NCBI GenBank assembly: GCA_013398615.1
Contig: VZSR01003798.1
Coordinates: 7,780,258 to 7,844,257, forward strand
Direction of reading: 5' to 3'
From: Brachypodius melanocephalos
Taxonomy: Eukaryota > Chordata > Aves > Passeriformes > Pycnonotidae
DNA: 64,000 nt
Shown here one piece after another: positions 23,401 to 36,702 of the stretch (the stretch's first letter is position 1; every line of letters begins with the position of its first letter). The position numbers and the translations under genes were made by a program. Below the pieces are notes generated by a model, which saw nothing but the letters and a program-made list of their open reading frames with translations, made no database searches and was not told where the DNA came from.

Positions 23401-26400
23401 GAAAGACCTTCCAGTATTTTCCCTGCAATCTGAGTCCTCCCCTTTAAGTATTGAATCCTCCCAATAAGCATCAACAACCATTTCAAAAAGATTTTGTCTT
23501 TTATAGTCATCCCTGATAAAAAAGTCTTGAGGTATGACTTCATTTTAGAATTTCTAGTCTAATATGCTGGCTCAGCACAGCTCTGCTTTACTCTCTTTTT
23601 TTTTTGCCTCTTCTTTTGTTATCTCACTTTCAGCACCCACCTTCATTCTGCTGGGGGAGATTGAATCATATTCAGAGAGTTAATGCTGAAGATATTTGTG
23701 TTACACCACACAGACAGTGGTGATCCACAGCCACTCGAGGTAGCTGCCACCTCCACATTCAGCCTGCTAATGCTGCACACAGCACACTAACATTTATCAC
23801 AGCCAATGTTAAAGGAAAGCAAGGATCCATTTTCCTCCTACACATCATTTCACAGAGTGGAAAATGGCAGATATGCACTTGTGAAAAAAAAAAAAGGTGC
23901 AGTAAAAGAAGCAACTGTTTTGGGGTCCCTCTGCAACCAGAGGAAGAAAAACGCCCCCAGGGAAAAAAAAAAATAAAATCACAGGATAGAGTCAAACTCA
24001 GCCCAATTGGCATCCTCTTTTTCCAGTCTAGCCTGTTATTGTACATAAATTTAGGCCAATATCCTACTCTATGTTCACCTGTGTAAGGCAGAAACAGACA
24101 GGAAAATTCAATACTATTATTTAACATTTTAAAGCTAAACCATTCAATTTCTGACCTGAATTTTTCACAGGATAATTCGTACCTTCATGAAGAGTGAAGC
24201 ACAGAAAGAGAGCTTGGCCTTGATTAAACTCAGTAAACTGGGTTGCCTTGTTTCTCTATCATGAATGCACTGGAAGCACATTAAGATGTAAAGCTATAAT
24301 ATTTATCCACATTCTCCCCCTTCTTCTTCAAGTATTGCTCTCATTGCCCAAGGCATTTATCCTGAAGTAGAGAGTCATTTTTAGTGCCAGGCAAGTTACC
24401 ACACATGTTCCTTGTGTCCAGAGAAGTAGTGAGAGCTCCCAGACATGTCACAAAGCTTCCCCAGGAACCCTGGCAAATGCTTGAAGTTTAATGTGGATTC
24501 ATTAATCAGGAGAAAAATACTCTTCACTCACATGTAAAGAAGTAAAACTGGGAGAGTGTGACAGTCACAACCTGTTCTAGTACAGAATCGCTGAATATGA
24601 TATGCTCTCTAGTTACTCATCCTTCATCCTTTTTCCTGGTCTGAAGGGTGACAGAGATGAATAAACATTGCTTATTTGCCAACAACTACAGCACCTTTTC
24701 TGCCTCACTGAAATCAAAACAGATGCCCATCTCATCCATAGACAGCACAACACTAAAATTACCTGTTCAGCTCTCATGCCACAGCACAAAAATGAACAGA
24801 ACCAAAGGGAAAATAAATTCATAAGGAAATATTTCATAGTGCACTTGCCATAAACACACATAAGGAGGACAACACAGGCTTGGCTTGTTTTTGTTTCAGA
24901 ACAAATGTGTTCCAGTTGAATTCCTGTGCTCAAGACATTAGGTGGTATTCTCGTGGGAGATTTTTGACTGGTTCGTACATACATTAGAGATAGTTTTTTT
25001 CATGAACTACTTCTTGAAGAGCCACCCTTTCCAACTGGGAAGCTACATTACAAAGTAACATCAGATCCAAGGCCAGCTGTTGCATTTAGAAACCTTAAAG
25101 AGATGAAACAACCCCTGGGATGAGGACACAGGTACTGACAGGGGATTTTCCACTGCGAGTCTTCCCCTCCCCTCAAGTGTTGTAACCACTTCAGAAATTT
25201 TAGCACCATGCAAGCCAGACTCTTTTGGGAACACAATTTCCTTGTTTTGTCTTAGGCACAGGCTCACTGAGCCCAAATGTCACTCCAGTCTATTCCCTTA
25301 CCTCCTCATAGCAAATACTTCAGAGGGCCCAGGGATTTTGGTGAAATTGAGGTGAATAAAGTGGGCCATCAGACACAACTCAGCAGATTTCTGAACTAGA
25401 ACTTAGATCTGAATTTAAATTAATACTTAATTGCTGGAAAAAGGCAACTCTCCTGTTAGGTCTATCATACAGGTATGCACAATTATCTAAGAGACTGGAA
25501 AAGGTTTTACATTTAATCTAACAAGCACTTTTAACCAAACAAAGTTAAATCTTCTAGCAAAGGACATCACTTCTCTATCAAAGCCTTTATGATTTCAGCT
25601 TTGTCTCTTCTTTCTCTGCCCTATTGAAGGCAGAGAAAAGGCTCCAAACCAAGCTAAAAACTTCCCCCAAGATTCATGTCTTCTGTGTCTGTTGTGGTCA
25701 GAGACAGCAGTGCACATGACACAGTCAGACACATCTATCCTGTGTCAGCAAACAGGCTGGATCAATCCTCAGTTTCAGCATTTGGGACCACAAATCTGGC
25801 CTCCAGTCGTATTTGCTTCCTTCACCTTTCCTCAGTCCCCACCATCTGTTACACATTTTAATTATCAGGAATGTTTTAACTGAATTAGCAGACTTTAGGT
25901 CAGGCCTTTGGTGAACACTTTTTTCTGCTGAGATTCAGGGAGTTCAGACTTACAGGTCTTGCTGCTCCTACTGTTTCTTCAGATGGACCTGAATGAATAG
26001 CTCTCTTCTTTCTCTACAGATTAGTCCATAGTTTATTTTGAACTACCACAAAATTCAATTATCCTGAAAGATCTTTCTTCCATAGAACAATTCATTTTTT
26101 AACTCCTGCTACATTTTTGGAAGAAACCTTCTTCCTCTCAAACCTATTAAACATTTGCCACAAAGGCAAGATCACAAAAATACCTATGTTAAAAAGTTTT
26201 AAATCCTCATATCTTAGTGAAATTATATGCAAAAAGACATTTGAAGGGCATAAACAAGACATTCAATGAATAGTGACAATGTGCATAAGAGTTTTCAGAT
26301 TCTAAACCACAGCATCTTTGATGTTGTATATTGCAGTTGTAAAAGAAAGCTGTTCTTAAGATTAAAATAATGACCACAAAATAGTAGCTAATGCCAGCTC

Positions 26401-29400
26401 TATCATCCATTAGGCCTCCTGAATAACCAGGTATAACAGGATTTAAAACACACATCAGAAGTAAACTCAGGAAAAGCAGTGTGGGTGTATTTTCAACTCA
26501 AAGAGCGTATCAGATCTCAGACACACACAAACCACACAGCAAAGTAATTCCAATCATGTTTTGTTTTTTAAACACTTTCCACAGTTTTACATAGGCATAA
26601 ACTGGTTAAATGAGACCTTCCTTAAGAAAACAAGGTAACTATTCATCTGCGTTTATGATGAATTTGTATTCAACATCAAAATGTTTATTGCATCATTCAT
26701 CAGGTATATTACCTTTAATAAGGGCCCCTTACCTAAATTACAAAGGCTTTGCAAAAACTTAATGCATATTAAGATAATTCTACAGCTCTTGGAAGGAGGA
26801 GCTTAGTCTGATCTACATGTGCTGTTCTTCAGGACAGACCCCATCTGGGTCCTGTTTGATCAGAACCCTTTCATGGAATCTGAAAGTAGGGAAGGTCTTC
26901 CCAAGTGTCAGAAAAATTCTCATTAAAATGTGGACTTTGGGCACAATTCTCTCCCAGGGCTTTAATTTCTCACTGCATGACCACTGTTCCACATGTCATC
27001 TTATTTCAATTTGAAGCTTCCTAATTACCTTTTTATCTTGTTAAAGGATGAAAACTTTCCAAGTAATATTTTCCTCTGGAGATTTGTTTCCACCAGAGAG
27101 GCTCTGTTAATATGTACAGTCCAGTTTGCCATCCTCTTGAATTGATCTTGGTCTAAGGCTATTCCTTTGCTACAGTCAAACAGGCAGGCTAGATATAAAA
27201 AAAGCATCATTCCAATGTCTTCCTTTCTTCTTTTCAAATCTTTAGCATTTAAAGCTTATTTCCTCTTGCAGACCTCTTCTGCCTTTACAATTGCAGTATC
27301 TCATAGAAGCTTTTCACATACACTTGTACCTGCTACTACTTTCACACCACACTTTTCACTATCAGACAAGAAAAATTTCAAGTTGGAAAAAATGAAGGAA
27401 ACAACCTCTAATATGTTTTTTATGAGTACTAACAGTCATCTGGTAGACTTCACAGGATCTCTGCCACAACACTCAAAATACACAATTCTTCAAACTGAGA
27501 AACAACAAAAGATGTAATTTGCCTTCAATATATGAACTTTATCTGGATTTCCAAAATACAAGTTTAAATCAGTGCCTATAGTTCAACCCCTTGTAAGCCT
27601 GCTTATCACAACTCTCAATACTGAGAGAAATGTATTATTTTTAAGACATACCAGACTGAGTAACATGAAGGAATTATTCAAACCCTTGCTGAGATCTCAA
27701 TACAAAGTACTGAGCAAATAAGCACTACAGCCTTAAATCTCAAGATAACCCCTCCACTCTGTGGAAGAACCTACCCACCAATTTGTCATCAAGCACTTGG
27801 AAACTTTTCCTTGGTGCTACATTTGCATGAAACACCTTCATTGCCAAAAGAGCCTTACAATGGTACAGCTCTTAGCCTGGCAATTGGCAGACCTCATGCT
27901 ATGGACTCTGTTGCTTCCAGAGACCAATTTGTGTGTGATCTATTAACATTCATCCTTCTTTCTCAAACTCCAGTGTACAGTTCAATTTTATATTTATGAG
28001 CACTACTCCAAACAAGCAAAAGGCCTCCTGCTGCTTTCTGCAGAATGAAAGCATGTGTCTGACAGGAAGCAGAGAAAGCTATTTCAGGATTATCCATGTG
28101 GCTCAAAGTTAAACAGGATTTCAAGATGAAAATGTAGCAGATCTGTAAAATAACACCTTTATGTTTTTTCAAGAGTATTTAATATGCAAAACCATAAATC
28201 CATATAATTTGTTAGCTAAAACTCAAAAAGGCAAAAATACTTCAGTTCGATACCTTTGGTAAGAGAAGCCTCATTTCTTTAAAAGAAAGGACCTTCTTTA
28301 GAGGACAAGGATCCAGGTTAACAAAAGGTTAATATCTATCACCTGACAGAGATCAGTATCTCCCATTCCAGTGGCTAACGTTTCAGAGGCTACAACAATT
28401 AAACCATAAGAAAGCCATGACCAGTGTAATGTAATAGTTGTATTAGTCAGGCAGATCATTTTACATTGCTGGGTATTCTGAAAGATCCCATGAGGATTCC
28501 AGATGTAAATTCTTGACGAGAAAGGAAATGATAGCAGTGTCTCAAAGATTTATTTTTACTTTCTGTACAGCAGCGAGCACATGGTAGAATAACGAGTCCA
28601 TTCATTCATAATTGCAGATGTTTTACACATCTTGCTAAAACATGTGCATTAATGTGTTATATGGAGCTCTCTCTTCTGCTTCCAAAGTGTTAGGATAATT
28701 ATTCTTTGATTTGCATGTTTGAGGTGTATACATATATGCATAAACCCTTCTGAGCTCCTGTTCCAGTTATCGCTGTTACAGCCCCTGTCAATCACAAATA
28801 AATCATCTCCTCACTGGAAGGTGGGGATGCTGCACAGTTATTGACACACAACCACACAGTTCACACTCTGGAAGGTTCTGGCAAGGCAAGGCACTAGGGC
28901 TGGTTCCTGTGGGCTACGCAGTGTGAACCTCCCCACCCGTGTTAGCTGATAAGGCACCTCACATGACATGGAAATTTATACCACTGCTGGCACATCACTT
29001 CCAGTCATTCTGGAAATCCCATGACCTAGATGGTTACTACACACAAACTTTTCATGGTATCCAGAGATAGTCTCTGTGATAGTATTCCAAACAAACAAGG
29101 AAACTACTAAGGAGTGAGAGAAAAGGGGCTTCATTTTTGGTTTTTTGTGTTTTGGGTTTTTTTTTTTCCAATCAAGTACTTAAACTCTTTCCATTAATTT
29201 CTTTCAGTCCCACTGATTTTTTTTTTTCTCCTTTTGAGTGTCACTTCCTCTCCTTTCTCCTTCCTTGTTCTCCAAACCAGGAAGGTGATTCCCTATAAAA
29301 TGCTGTGTTCTCTCCAGGTTTATTATCAAATCTTTGTTACCCTGATATGCTTCTACAGACATTTCACCTCTAACCACATTGTGCAAAAGATTAATCTTTA

Positions 29401-29946
29401 CATCTACTTCAGTCCTGCCAACTTTCTCTACTCAAAGGTGCTTTGACAACATATTTGTTTATTAATAACAATAATATCTTCATTCATGGGATTACTGCTT
29501 CCCATTTCCCAAATTTCTTGTGGTCTTTTCACACAGAGATAACTTGTTTGAAAAAGTTCAACCAACGTTTTTTAAACTCGAGCACATCTGACAAGTCACT
29601 GAAGTAGAGATGTAAAAATAAGAGGAGCTGCCTAATTTTCAGAAGTCCCAAGCCCGTCAGCCTCTCTTGACTGCACTGTGGATTCTGCCCCTTCAGCTGC
29701 TGAAACCAGACTCTGCTCTGAGCTCAAGGGCTCAACCAAAACACAAGCTGGATCACATCAATCATCTTGGACTACAGAAATATTTTATCAGCCAAAGATC
29801 ACCAGTATATAGAGTTTCATGGTAGAAGAGATGAACAAAGTAGCAGTAACCCCAGGACCATTTGCAAGGCCAAGACCAAAATACAGATACTGAACAGGGT
29901 GAAGATAATCTACTGAACTACTGATGACCAGAAAGTGAAATGTTAG

Positions 29947-30095
29947 AAATCACGGAATATGCTGAGCCTAAAGGGACCCATCAGGATCATCCAGTCCAAC
30001 TCCTGGCCCTGCACAGAACACCCCAACAGTGACACAATGTGTCTGAAAGTGTCATCCAAACACTTCTGGAGCCCAGGCAGGCTCCTGACTAGTTT
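29947..30095 (-). mobile_element. CR1 LINE 3' end fragment, minus orientation
   Basis: Read on the plus strand this is the reverse complement of a CR1 tail: AATCACGGAATATGCTGAG, GGGACCCATCAGGATCATC, CAGTCCAACTCCTGGCCCTG, ACACCCCAACAGTGACACAA and ATCCAAACACTTCTGGAGC occur in the family's order. The element's 3' end is therefore at the left. The right boundary is approximate. The 64-codon minus frame at 29943-30137 covers the remnant and is not a gene. Confidence 0.85.
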
Positions 30096-31237
30096 TCTTT
30101 GAGCAGAATAACACTTCAAATCTACAAACCGTTTCAAAGTTTATTGTTTCTAAAACAGTATTTTGCCTTTGATTTCTTTTTATGTTACCACTCTAACCAT
30201 AACATAAAGCCCGACATCAAGAGTGACTGGAACTATGTGGTAATTTGAAAAACTTTGCATAACTTGCTCCAGGAATAAGAGCCTGGCACACAGCATGACA
30301 GCCCCCATAGTTACATTACCAAAAAAGCACAAGAAGAACTTAAAAGGCTACAAAAGAGCTGGGACTTTTCTTTTTCTCCTGAAAAAGAAATCACTGAGAT
30401 AAATAATACAGGAGAAACTCTTGAACACTATAAGGATGTCAGCCTGATCTTCACCAGATCCCTGAACAACCTGGTTGTGTTTGGTGACACAACAGCAGAG
30501 ACACAGAGGATCACTTGCTGCCCAACAGCCTCTTTCCTTTTGTGTTAGTTAAGCTACTTGTTGGGTTAAAAACTTCATAATTATGAAAACTGCAGGTTGA
30601 AACTTTCATTATTTAGCCCAAAAATTACCTCAGAGGAGCTGAGCTGGCAGTCCCAGTCCACAGAACCTGCTTGGATAAAGCTACCACATGACAACAGTGG
30701 ACACCAACCTCAAAGCACACAAAACCTTTCCTGCTGTGTCCTGTTTCACACAAAACCATTTTAAATTTTTGAAGTACTTAAAATGTTTCCCCCAGGTTGC
30801 TCTCCACTTTCTTAAATAAACAAAGAAAATAAAACCCCACGTGGGTTCTTTTAGCACAAGAGAGGCGCTGCCTGATGCTCAAGGTGCCTCCCAGCCCCCA
30901 TGCACATCCTCAGCCAGAGAGGAAGGGAGCATGAACAGAAGGTGCAGTGTCCCCAGACCCCCACCCATGACCACAGCTCTGGTTAATTCCTTCAGCACAA
31001 ATGGATGTGACAGTGTTCGTCCAGATTATGTCCAGTTCCAGGGAAAGGCAGGTGAAGCTGTGCACTGATGGATAACAGAGCTCTTATAAACAGTGTAGGA
31101 GTCTATAACAAGAGTATTCTGGTGTGTTTTGACTACACTGACAAGAATTTTGTTGCATGGACTGCACCTGAGGTCTTTCCTTTTGTGGAATATTAACACG
31201 TTTCTTGGCACTTTCTGAATATTCCTTTTTCATTAGG

Positions 31238-31275
31238 AAAAAAAAAAAAGGGCAAAACAAAACAAAACAAAAAAA
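31238..31275 (+). repeat. A-rich CAAAA-type simple repeat
   Basis: Twelve A, then GGG and repeated CAAAA units ending in a run of A and CCCC. Low-complexity sequence with no associated element. Confidence 0.85.
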
Positions 31276-33587
31276 CCCCATCACTCTCACCTGTAGATAT
31301 TTACCTATTCTTTTAAATAGAGATCTGCAATTGCCACACTTCATGGACCACTTTAGGACTCCAATTTACTCAGATGCTTAATTCCTCTTAGTTTAACCAG
31401 AGTCAGAGGGAACATAACTGGGTTTTTGCACAGACACAGAGTTGCTCTTTTCCCTGTGCCACTGAGTTTACCTGTCATCAGCCTCAAAGATTACTTACAG
31501 CAGGAAAATATGGTTTGGGTTATTTGACTAGAAGGGAACATGCTTAGTTATTGACATCCCAACTTCCACAGGAAAGGAGAAAAAAAATTATTTTCAAGTG
31601 TTCACACCAAACAAGTTGGCCCAGTCTGTACCAAAACACTACACAAAGCAATTTTGAACTTGGAGTATTTTCTAGCTCATTCTACCTCAGCTGTGGACCT
31701 TACCTATATTTTTATATAGTTTACAGCTATGCACAAGTCATTACTGGAGAAAATTCCTATTAGTGATGGATATATGCTGACATTCTCATTCATAAATGCT
31801 GCATCATTATTCTTGCCTGAACACAGGTAAAGTTTATTTTTACCCTGTAATTTCTACCTAGTCAGAATGAGTTAAGAGGCTTGCACTCATAAAGTGTACG
31901 GGATACAAAATGAATTATAAGCATGTCAAAGTATGAAAGGGAATTAGTGATGATGGCTGAATCTCAGAAGAGCTTCAAGTTGTTAAACTCACAAAGGGCC
32001 TTATTTGAACTTTATACAAAACCACACGCATCTGAAAATGGGGTGAACATAAAAATACCATCTGTCAGTCTCAACCCCGCTCTCAGCATTCCATCCAGGT
32101 GAGAAATACCAGGAATCTTATTTAGATTTTTGGTATTTCTTCTTCTAATCACTGCTGGAAACTGCAGTGTAAGACCCAGGCAAAAATAAATAAATAAACA
32201 GAAAGATAGAGAACATTTTGGATTTGGGAAGAGAAGCCGTGTGCTAATTTCACGCTCAACATACCAGGGTTTATTTACCTAAAACACATAACTGTAGTAT
32301 GCAATGGCCCCTGCAAAGAATGAGAACCCAGCCACAGACTGGGAGACTCAGAGGGCTGGAGGGTTGGCATGGAGAGTAAATTATGAGGCAAAAAATCCCA
32401 TGAATCCACATTTTTGGATAATGAAGCTGTTGTAGATTTTCATATGGATGAATGCTCTTGGGACACATGATATGAGCTATTAGCTGGAGCAATGCAAAAT
32501 TTAATTTATACAAAGAGTAAAGATCTTCTTTTCCTATTTTTTTTTTTTTGGTGACTAAAAGAGAGGGTGGAGTACAAGAAGCACATTTGCCATGAAAAGT
32601 CATTTTTCACCCATGTGAAAGAGTCAAATTTTCCCAATATGGTGATTAAGCAAAAATGAATGATTTTGCCTGGAGGATGCATTTTTTTTCACTCTGTCAT
32701 AAAAACATCAGCTATTGAACTTATAGCAGGCTTTGTGTGGACAGATAATTTTTCTCTGGATTAGAGTTTTTTTAAAAAACCCACTATCAACCCCTTGAAA
32801 GCATATCTTTTATACAAACAGTGATAACATGAAACACAAAAACTGAAGAGGTTTAGTATTTTGGGGTCGGGGGGTGGTTTAAGAGTTCTATATGCTTTGT
32901 ATGTCACGTTTATGTTAAAAAAATAAACATCTATTGTGCAAAACCTAAGTTATTCTGCACATGACATCGCGCTAGGCAGGCTTTGAATTTTTTTTCTTGA
33001 ATACTGAAATCTTGCATGTTGCAGACACTAAAGCAATGAAACAGAATCTACAGAAGAAAATGGAATTATATAGCCTTAAGCATTATGGAGTCTGCATGCT
33101 GTTCTTTGTTAAACAAGCACCATACTCCCTTGTCTGTCAGGACTCCCATGTTCAGCAGTAGTTCAGCACTGCCTCTCTAAATGGCACAAAGCAAGGAAAA
33201 TAAAGTTTTCAATGAAGCCTCACACAATTAAAATGTTAAATATTTCACATACTATTCTGATGCCTGCAGGAGGTAAAGCTTCACAGGGAGCTAGCTTATC
33301 CTCCACAGCCAAAGGAAATGAAGCAGTTTCAGCCATCAGATGGCTTTACCTCAGTGCATGTTCCAAAGGCATTCAGAGGCTTTGCTTTCACATAAAAAAT
33401 AATTTAGAAAAAGAAGGTAATGGAGGCCACATTACAAAGAGAACAGTTCAGTCTCATTTGACAGGCAGTAACTATGGGTCAGACTGTACAATTGATTTTT
33501 TCAGCAGAACACTTCTTTGATTTCTATAGGGAGTTTAGCTTAAAAATTGATGAGACAATATGTCCTTATTAAAGCAACCACTTTAGG

Positions 33588-33601
33588 AAAAAAAAAAAAA
33601 A
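33588..33601 (+). repeat. Poly-A tract, 14 A
   Basis: An uninterrupted run of 14 A after CTTTAGG, with no retroelement body recognisable upstream. Confidence 0.9.
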
Positions 33602-34784
33602 GCTCACCTGTTTAAGTTAAGCTCTTGTTCCCACTGAAGACTGACAAAACCATTTATTAAAGCAGAACAACATCCCTTCAAGCCCCAATTTTTAGGAATT
33701 CTTAGACACAAAATCTATTTTGCAGAATAGGATAAATACAACTGTCTACAAATTAAGCTTGGCAAATTCCTAAGAGCTTGTAGGATTGGAACCCAAGTTG
33801 TTGGTTGGGTTTTTAGAGTCACTTTTCCCCCTACCTCCATCCTTAGAGCTACAAGGAGTTGGTTAACTATAACAGGAGCATGAGCAAAGCACACACAAAG
33901 ACACAGAATTTATTATCTGCATTAACTTCCTCACAGGGAAATGATGCAAACTCTGCAATACCTCCATGTTACAGGTGTTACAGGGTGGCAGGGTGTGATG
34001 TGAGCAGGGTTCTGCCCCGGGGGATGCTGCGGTGTCAGCCGGTACCTGGGAAGGTGCACGCACACCAAGAGCCCCAGGAGGGCTGTACCTGCTGCTGCCC
34101 AGAGCCCAGCACCAAACCCAGCTGCCTCTGGCTGGGAGTGACACATGGCCCGAGCAGGGGAGTCTGAACAACTCACAAAAGCTCCACGAGAAAGGGTTTA
34201 AGAGTTTTCACTGCAACGAGTCACAGAAGCAACTTAAAGAGATATTTCACATGTCACACTGACTGGTTCTTCAGTTTTAAAACACAGCAAAGATCAGTGT
34301 CCTTGCCTGCCTTTGCCTATAACTGCCCGCAAAAGCAAGGTGGCATTTCTCCTTTAGATGTCACGCAGGAGACTCTCACAGAATCCACTTTCTGAGTGCA
34401 GCACCAAGGGTGATGTCTAAGAGCAATTCTGCTTTGCAGTTATTAAGCATTGTTTATAACTGAGCGGCATTTAAGTCTGTGCTCAGTCCAAGTCCACCCT
34501 CTGTCCTCAGCTGCACACAAACATTACAGACTTTCCCCCATAAAGTCCAACAACAGAGATAAGGCAAGATATGAAACATACTGAGGATCAGAGAGTTGGA
34601 AAGTTAACAACATGACAGCCTCAAGTGCAGCAAAATGTTCCAGATGCATAATGCTTTCTCTGGAGGAAAAGAAAATAAACCAAGCCCATGTCTTTGACTT
34701 TTCAAAGCAATTTGCAAATTCAGAGAATAATTTTTCATACCAAAAAGAAAAAAAAAATGTAGGAGGCAGGGATAAGACAATGGA

Positions 34785-34798
34785 GACACACACACACA
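34785..34798 (+). repeat. Short CA dinucleotide repeat
   Basis: An alternating AC run of about 13-14 bases, just after an A-rich tract. Short but potentially variable in length. Confidence 0.8.
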
Positions 34799-36684
34799 TT
34801 TTGGAAACACATGGTATGACAACCATAGTTTACAGTCCAGGTGTTTAGGATCTTTCCCCAAAAAGCTGAATCATCTTGGTTTACAATTATCAACTTAATG
34901 CAGGCCCTTAGTACAAAGAACAAAACAGGTACAAGGGATCTCCACTGCAATCCTCAAGGTTTCACTCAGGGAACAGTACTCGAGTCTCCCCACTTTCTTT
35001 TCTAGCCCTGGTTTTCCACACCTTTTTTTACACATGCTCAAAGTCAAGCATTTAATTTTTTTCCAAATAAAAGAGGTGTTTTTCAGGGTTTCTGCCAGAA
35101 TGGCAAAGTCAGCAGGATTTTGATGAACTGCAGCAGGAATTTAAAGAGTAAAGGCAAAGTGTCCCATCACCTGGAAAGTGCTGATAATGACAGCAACCAA
35201 GCTGGAGAACCACTTAGAACATTTAATCAGGCTGTGGTACAGATTAATTTGATACTGGTTTTAAAGTGCTTTGAACATGAAAAGCATAACTTAATTGTTT
35301 TATCTTCAGCCTCATCCCCAGCAGTGTGCCTCATCCCACCTAACGGTGCAGGGCAGCTGCTGAACTTCTGGTGTTACCCCGGGCTGTGACAGGGGAGAAT
35401 TGATTCCAGCAACACCCCAACCCCTTTATCTTCTTTCAAGCAAGTAATGATTGATTGCTGGGTAGATAATCGTAAAAATGTTCTACTTTTCATTCACATC
35501 AGCCCAGCTGTGCAATTCCTAATGTATTCTGGCTAAAAGTTAAATCAGTACCCAACAAAAAAAAATTAATAGTGATTTTCACTTTCAGAGCATCAGCAGC
35601 TGTGACAGCACCCAAGGAATTGACAAGTCCCTTTGGCTTTGTGAGGTTTCATACACAAACATTGTAACTCCTACAGCAGTTTGGGTAGATTAGAGGACAC
35701 TCTAATCCAAAAAGTGTTTAACATCTCCCTTTGAAAACCACTTCTACCAAAAGAGAGTGAGAACAACACAGAGCAGCTATTTTGGTTATCCATCACTGTT
35801 AGCCCACATTTGGACAACAGTACAAATACATAGCAAGTGATATCTTCAGGCTTCAATTAGCCCTTGAAAGAGCAGCATTAACTGAAAGGGATGACAGGAG
35901 AGAAAGGTTCAGACATTCTGCTGTCCAACTGCGCATTCATTGATCAGGGAACATGGTACAATTATATTGTAGTTTTTAAAAAATGCATGATTTTTCTTCA
36001 TTCAGAAGCGATCACCTCTGGCTTCTAACTACATACTCCAAGACAAAAGGGTAGGAAAACTCAGCTCAGTTCTGCAGTTTATCAAAATGTCTCAATACTA
36101 AAGTACAGAATTGCCAGGACTATACACATTTCTTCACTTTCTGAGGAAGTGAGAATTTTGCACTAGTAACAATCACACTTATCTCATATTACACCAAGAA
36201 ATGGGCCTGCTGTTCTATTATGCTGTTTAAAAATTCATCCCTCAAGCTTTGGGGGTTTTTTGTGCCTTTCTCTTTGGGCATGGGGAGGTGTTGGTGATGA
36301 TTTTGGGGAGAAGGACGCCTTGTCTTAAGGATGCAATACAGAGAGCTGCACTAAGGAAAGTAATATTCTGTCAGCAACAGAAAAACCTGGGGATGAAAGC
36401 AAACATAGGGAAAGAGACTGGAACTGCCAGGATACCCCCACAGCAGACATCCTGTGCAAATACAACACCTGGCAAAGGTTTGAACCACCACCTGTGGTAA
36501 CAGGGAGAACACACCTGAAGAACCTCAGAACAGTCTGCAACAGCTCCTAGGTACACATTTAAACAACACATCCATCAAAAAGTGTATTTGTGTCAACTTG
36601 ACATGTTAGGAATGGTACAGGGCTGACTCACTTTCTTGCTTTTCTCAAAAGAATCAACTCACCTTCTCAATCCTTTTTCTTTCC

Positions 36685-36702
36685 TTTTTTTTTTTTTTTT
36701 TT
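36685..36702 (+). repeat. Poly-T tract, 18 T
   Basis: An uninterrupted run of 18 T in a pyrimidine-rich stretch beginning near 36664. No element body is recognisable on either side. Confidence 0.95.

Larger units (their letters stand above)
18313..29946. other. Long gene-free AT-rich stretch
   Basis: Apart from a small hairpin (18397-18438) and one CR1 tail (20403-20475) I see only unique AT-rich sequence. The longest frames are 24613-24984 minus (123 codons), 23759-24127 minus (122) and 27167-27517 plus (116); none has a recognisable domain or convincing splice sites. A 12-A run is at 23884-23895. Confidence 0.65.

Noticed and set aside
29943..30137. 64-codon minus frame
   Set aside because: Covers the CR1 3' fragment, which is non-coding in this family.
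33985..34160. CpG island near 34 kb
   Set aside because: Only a handful of CpGs, too sparse to separate from mild GC enrichment.
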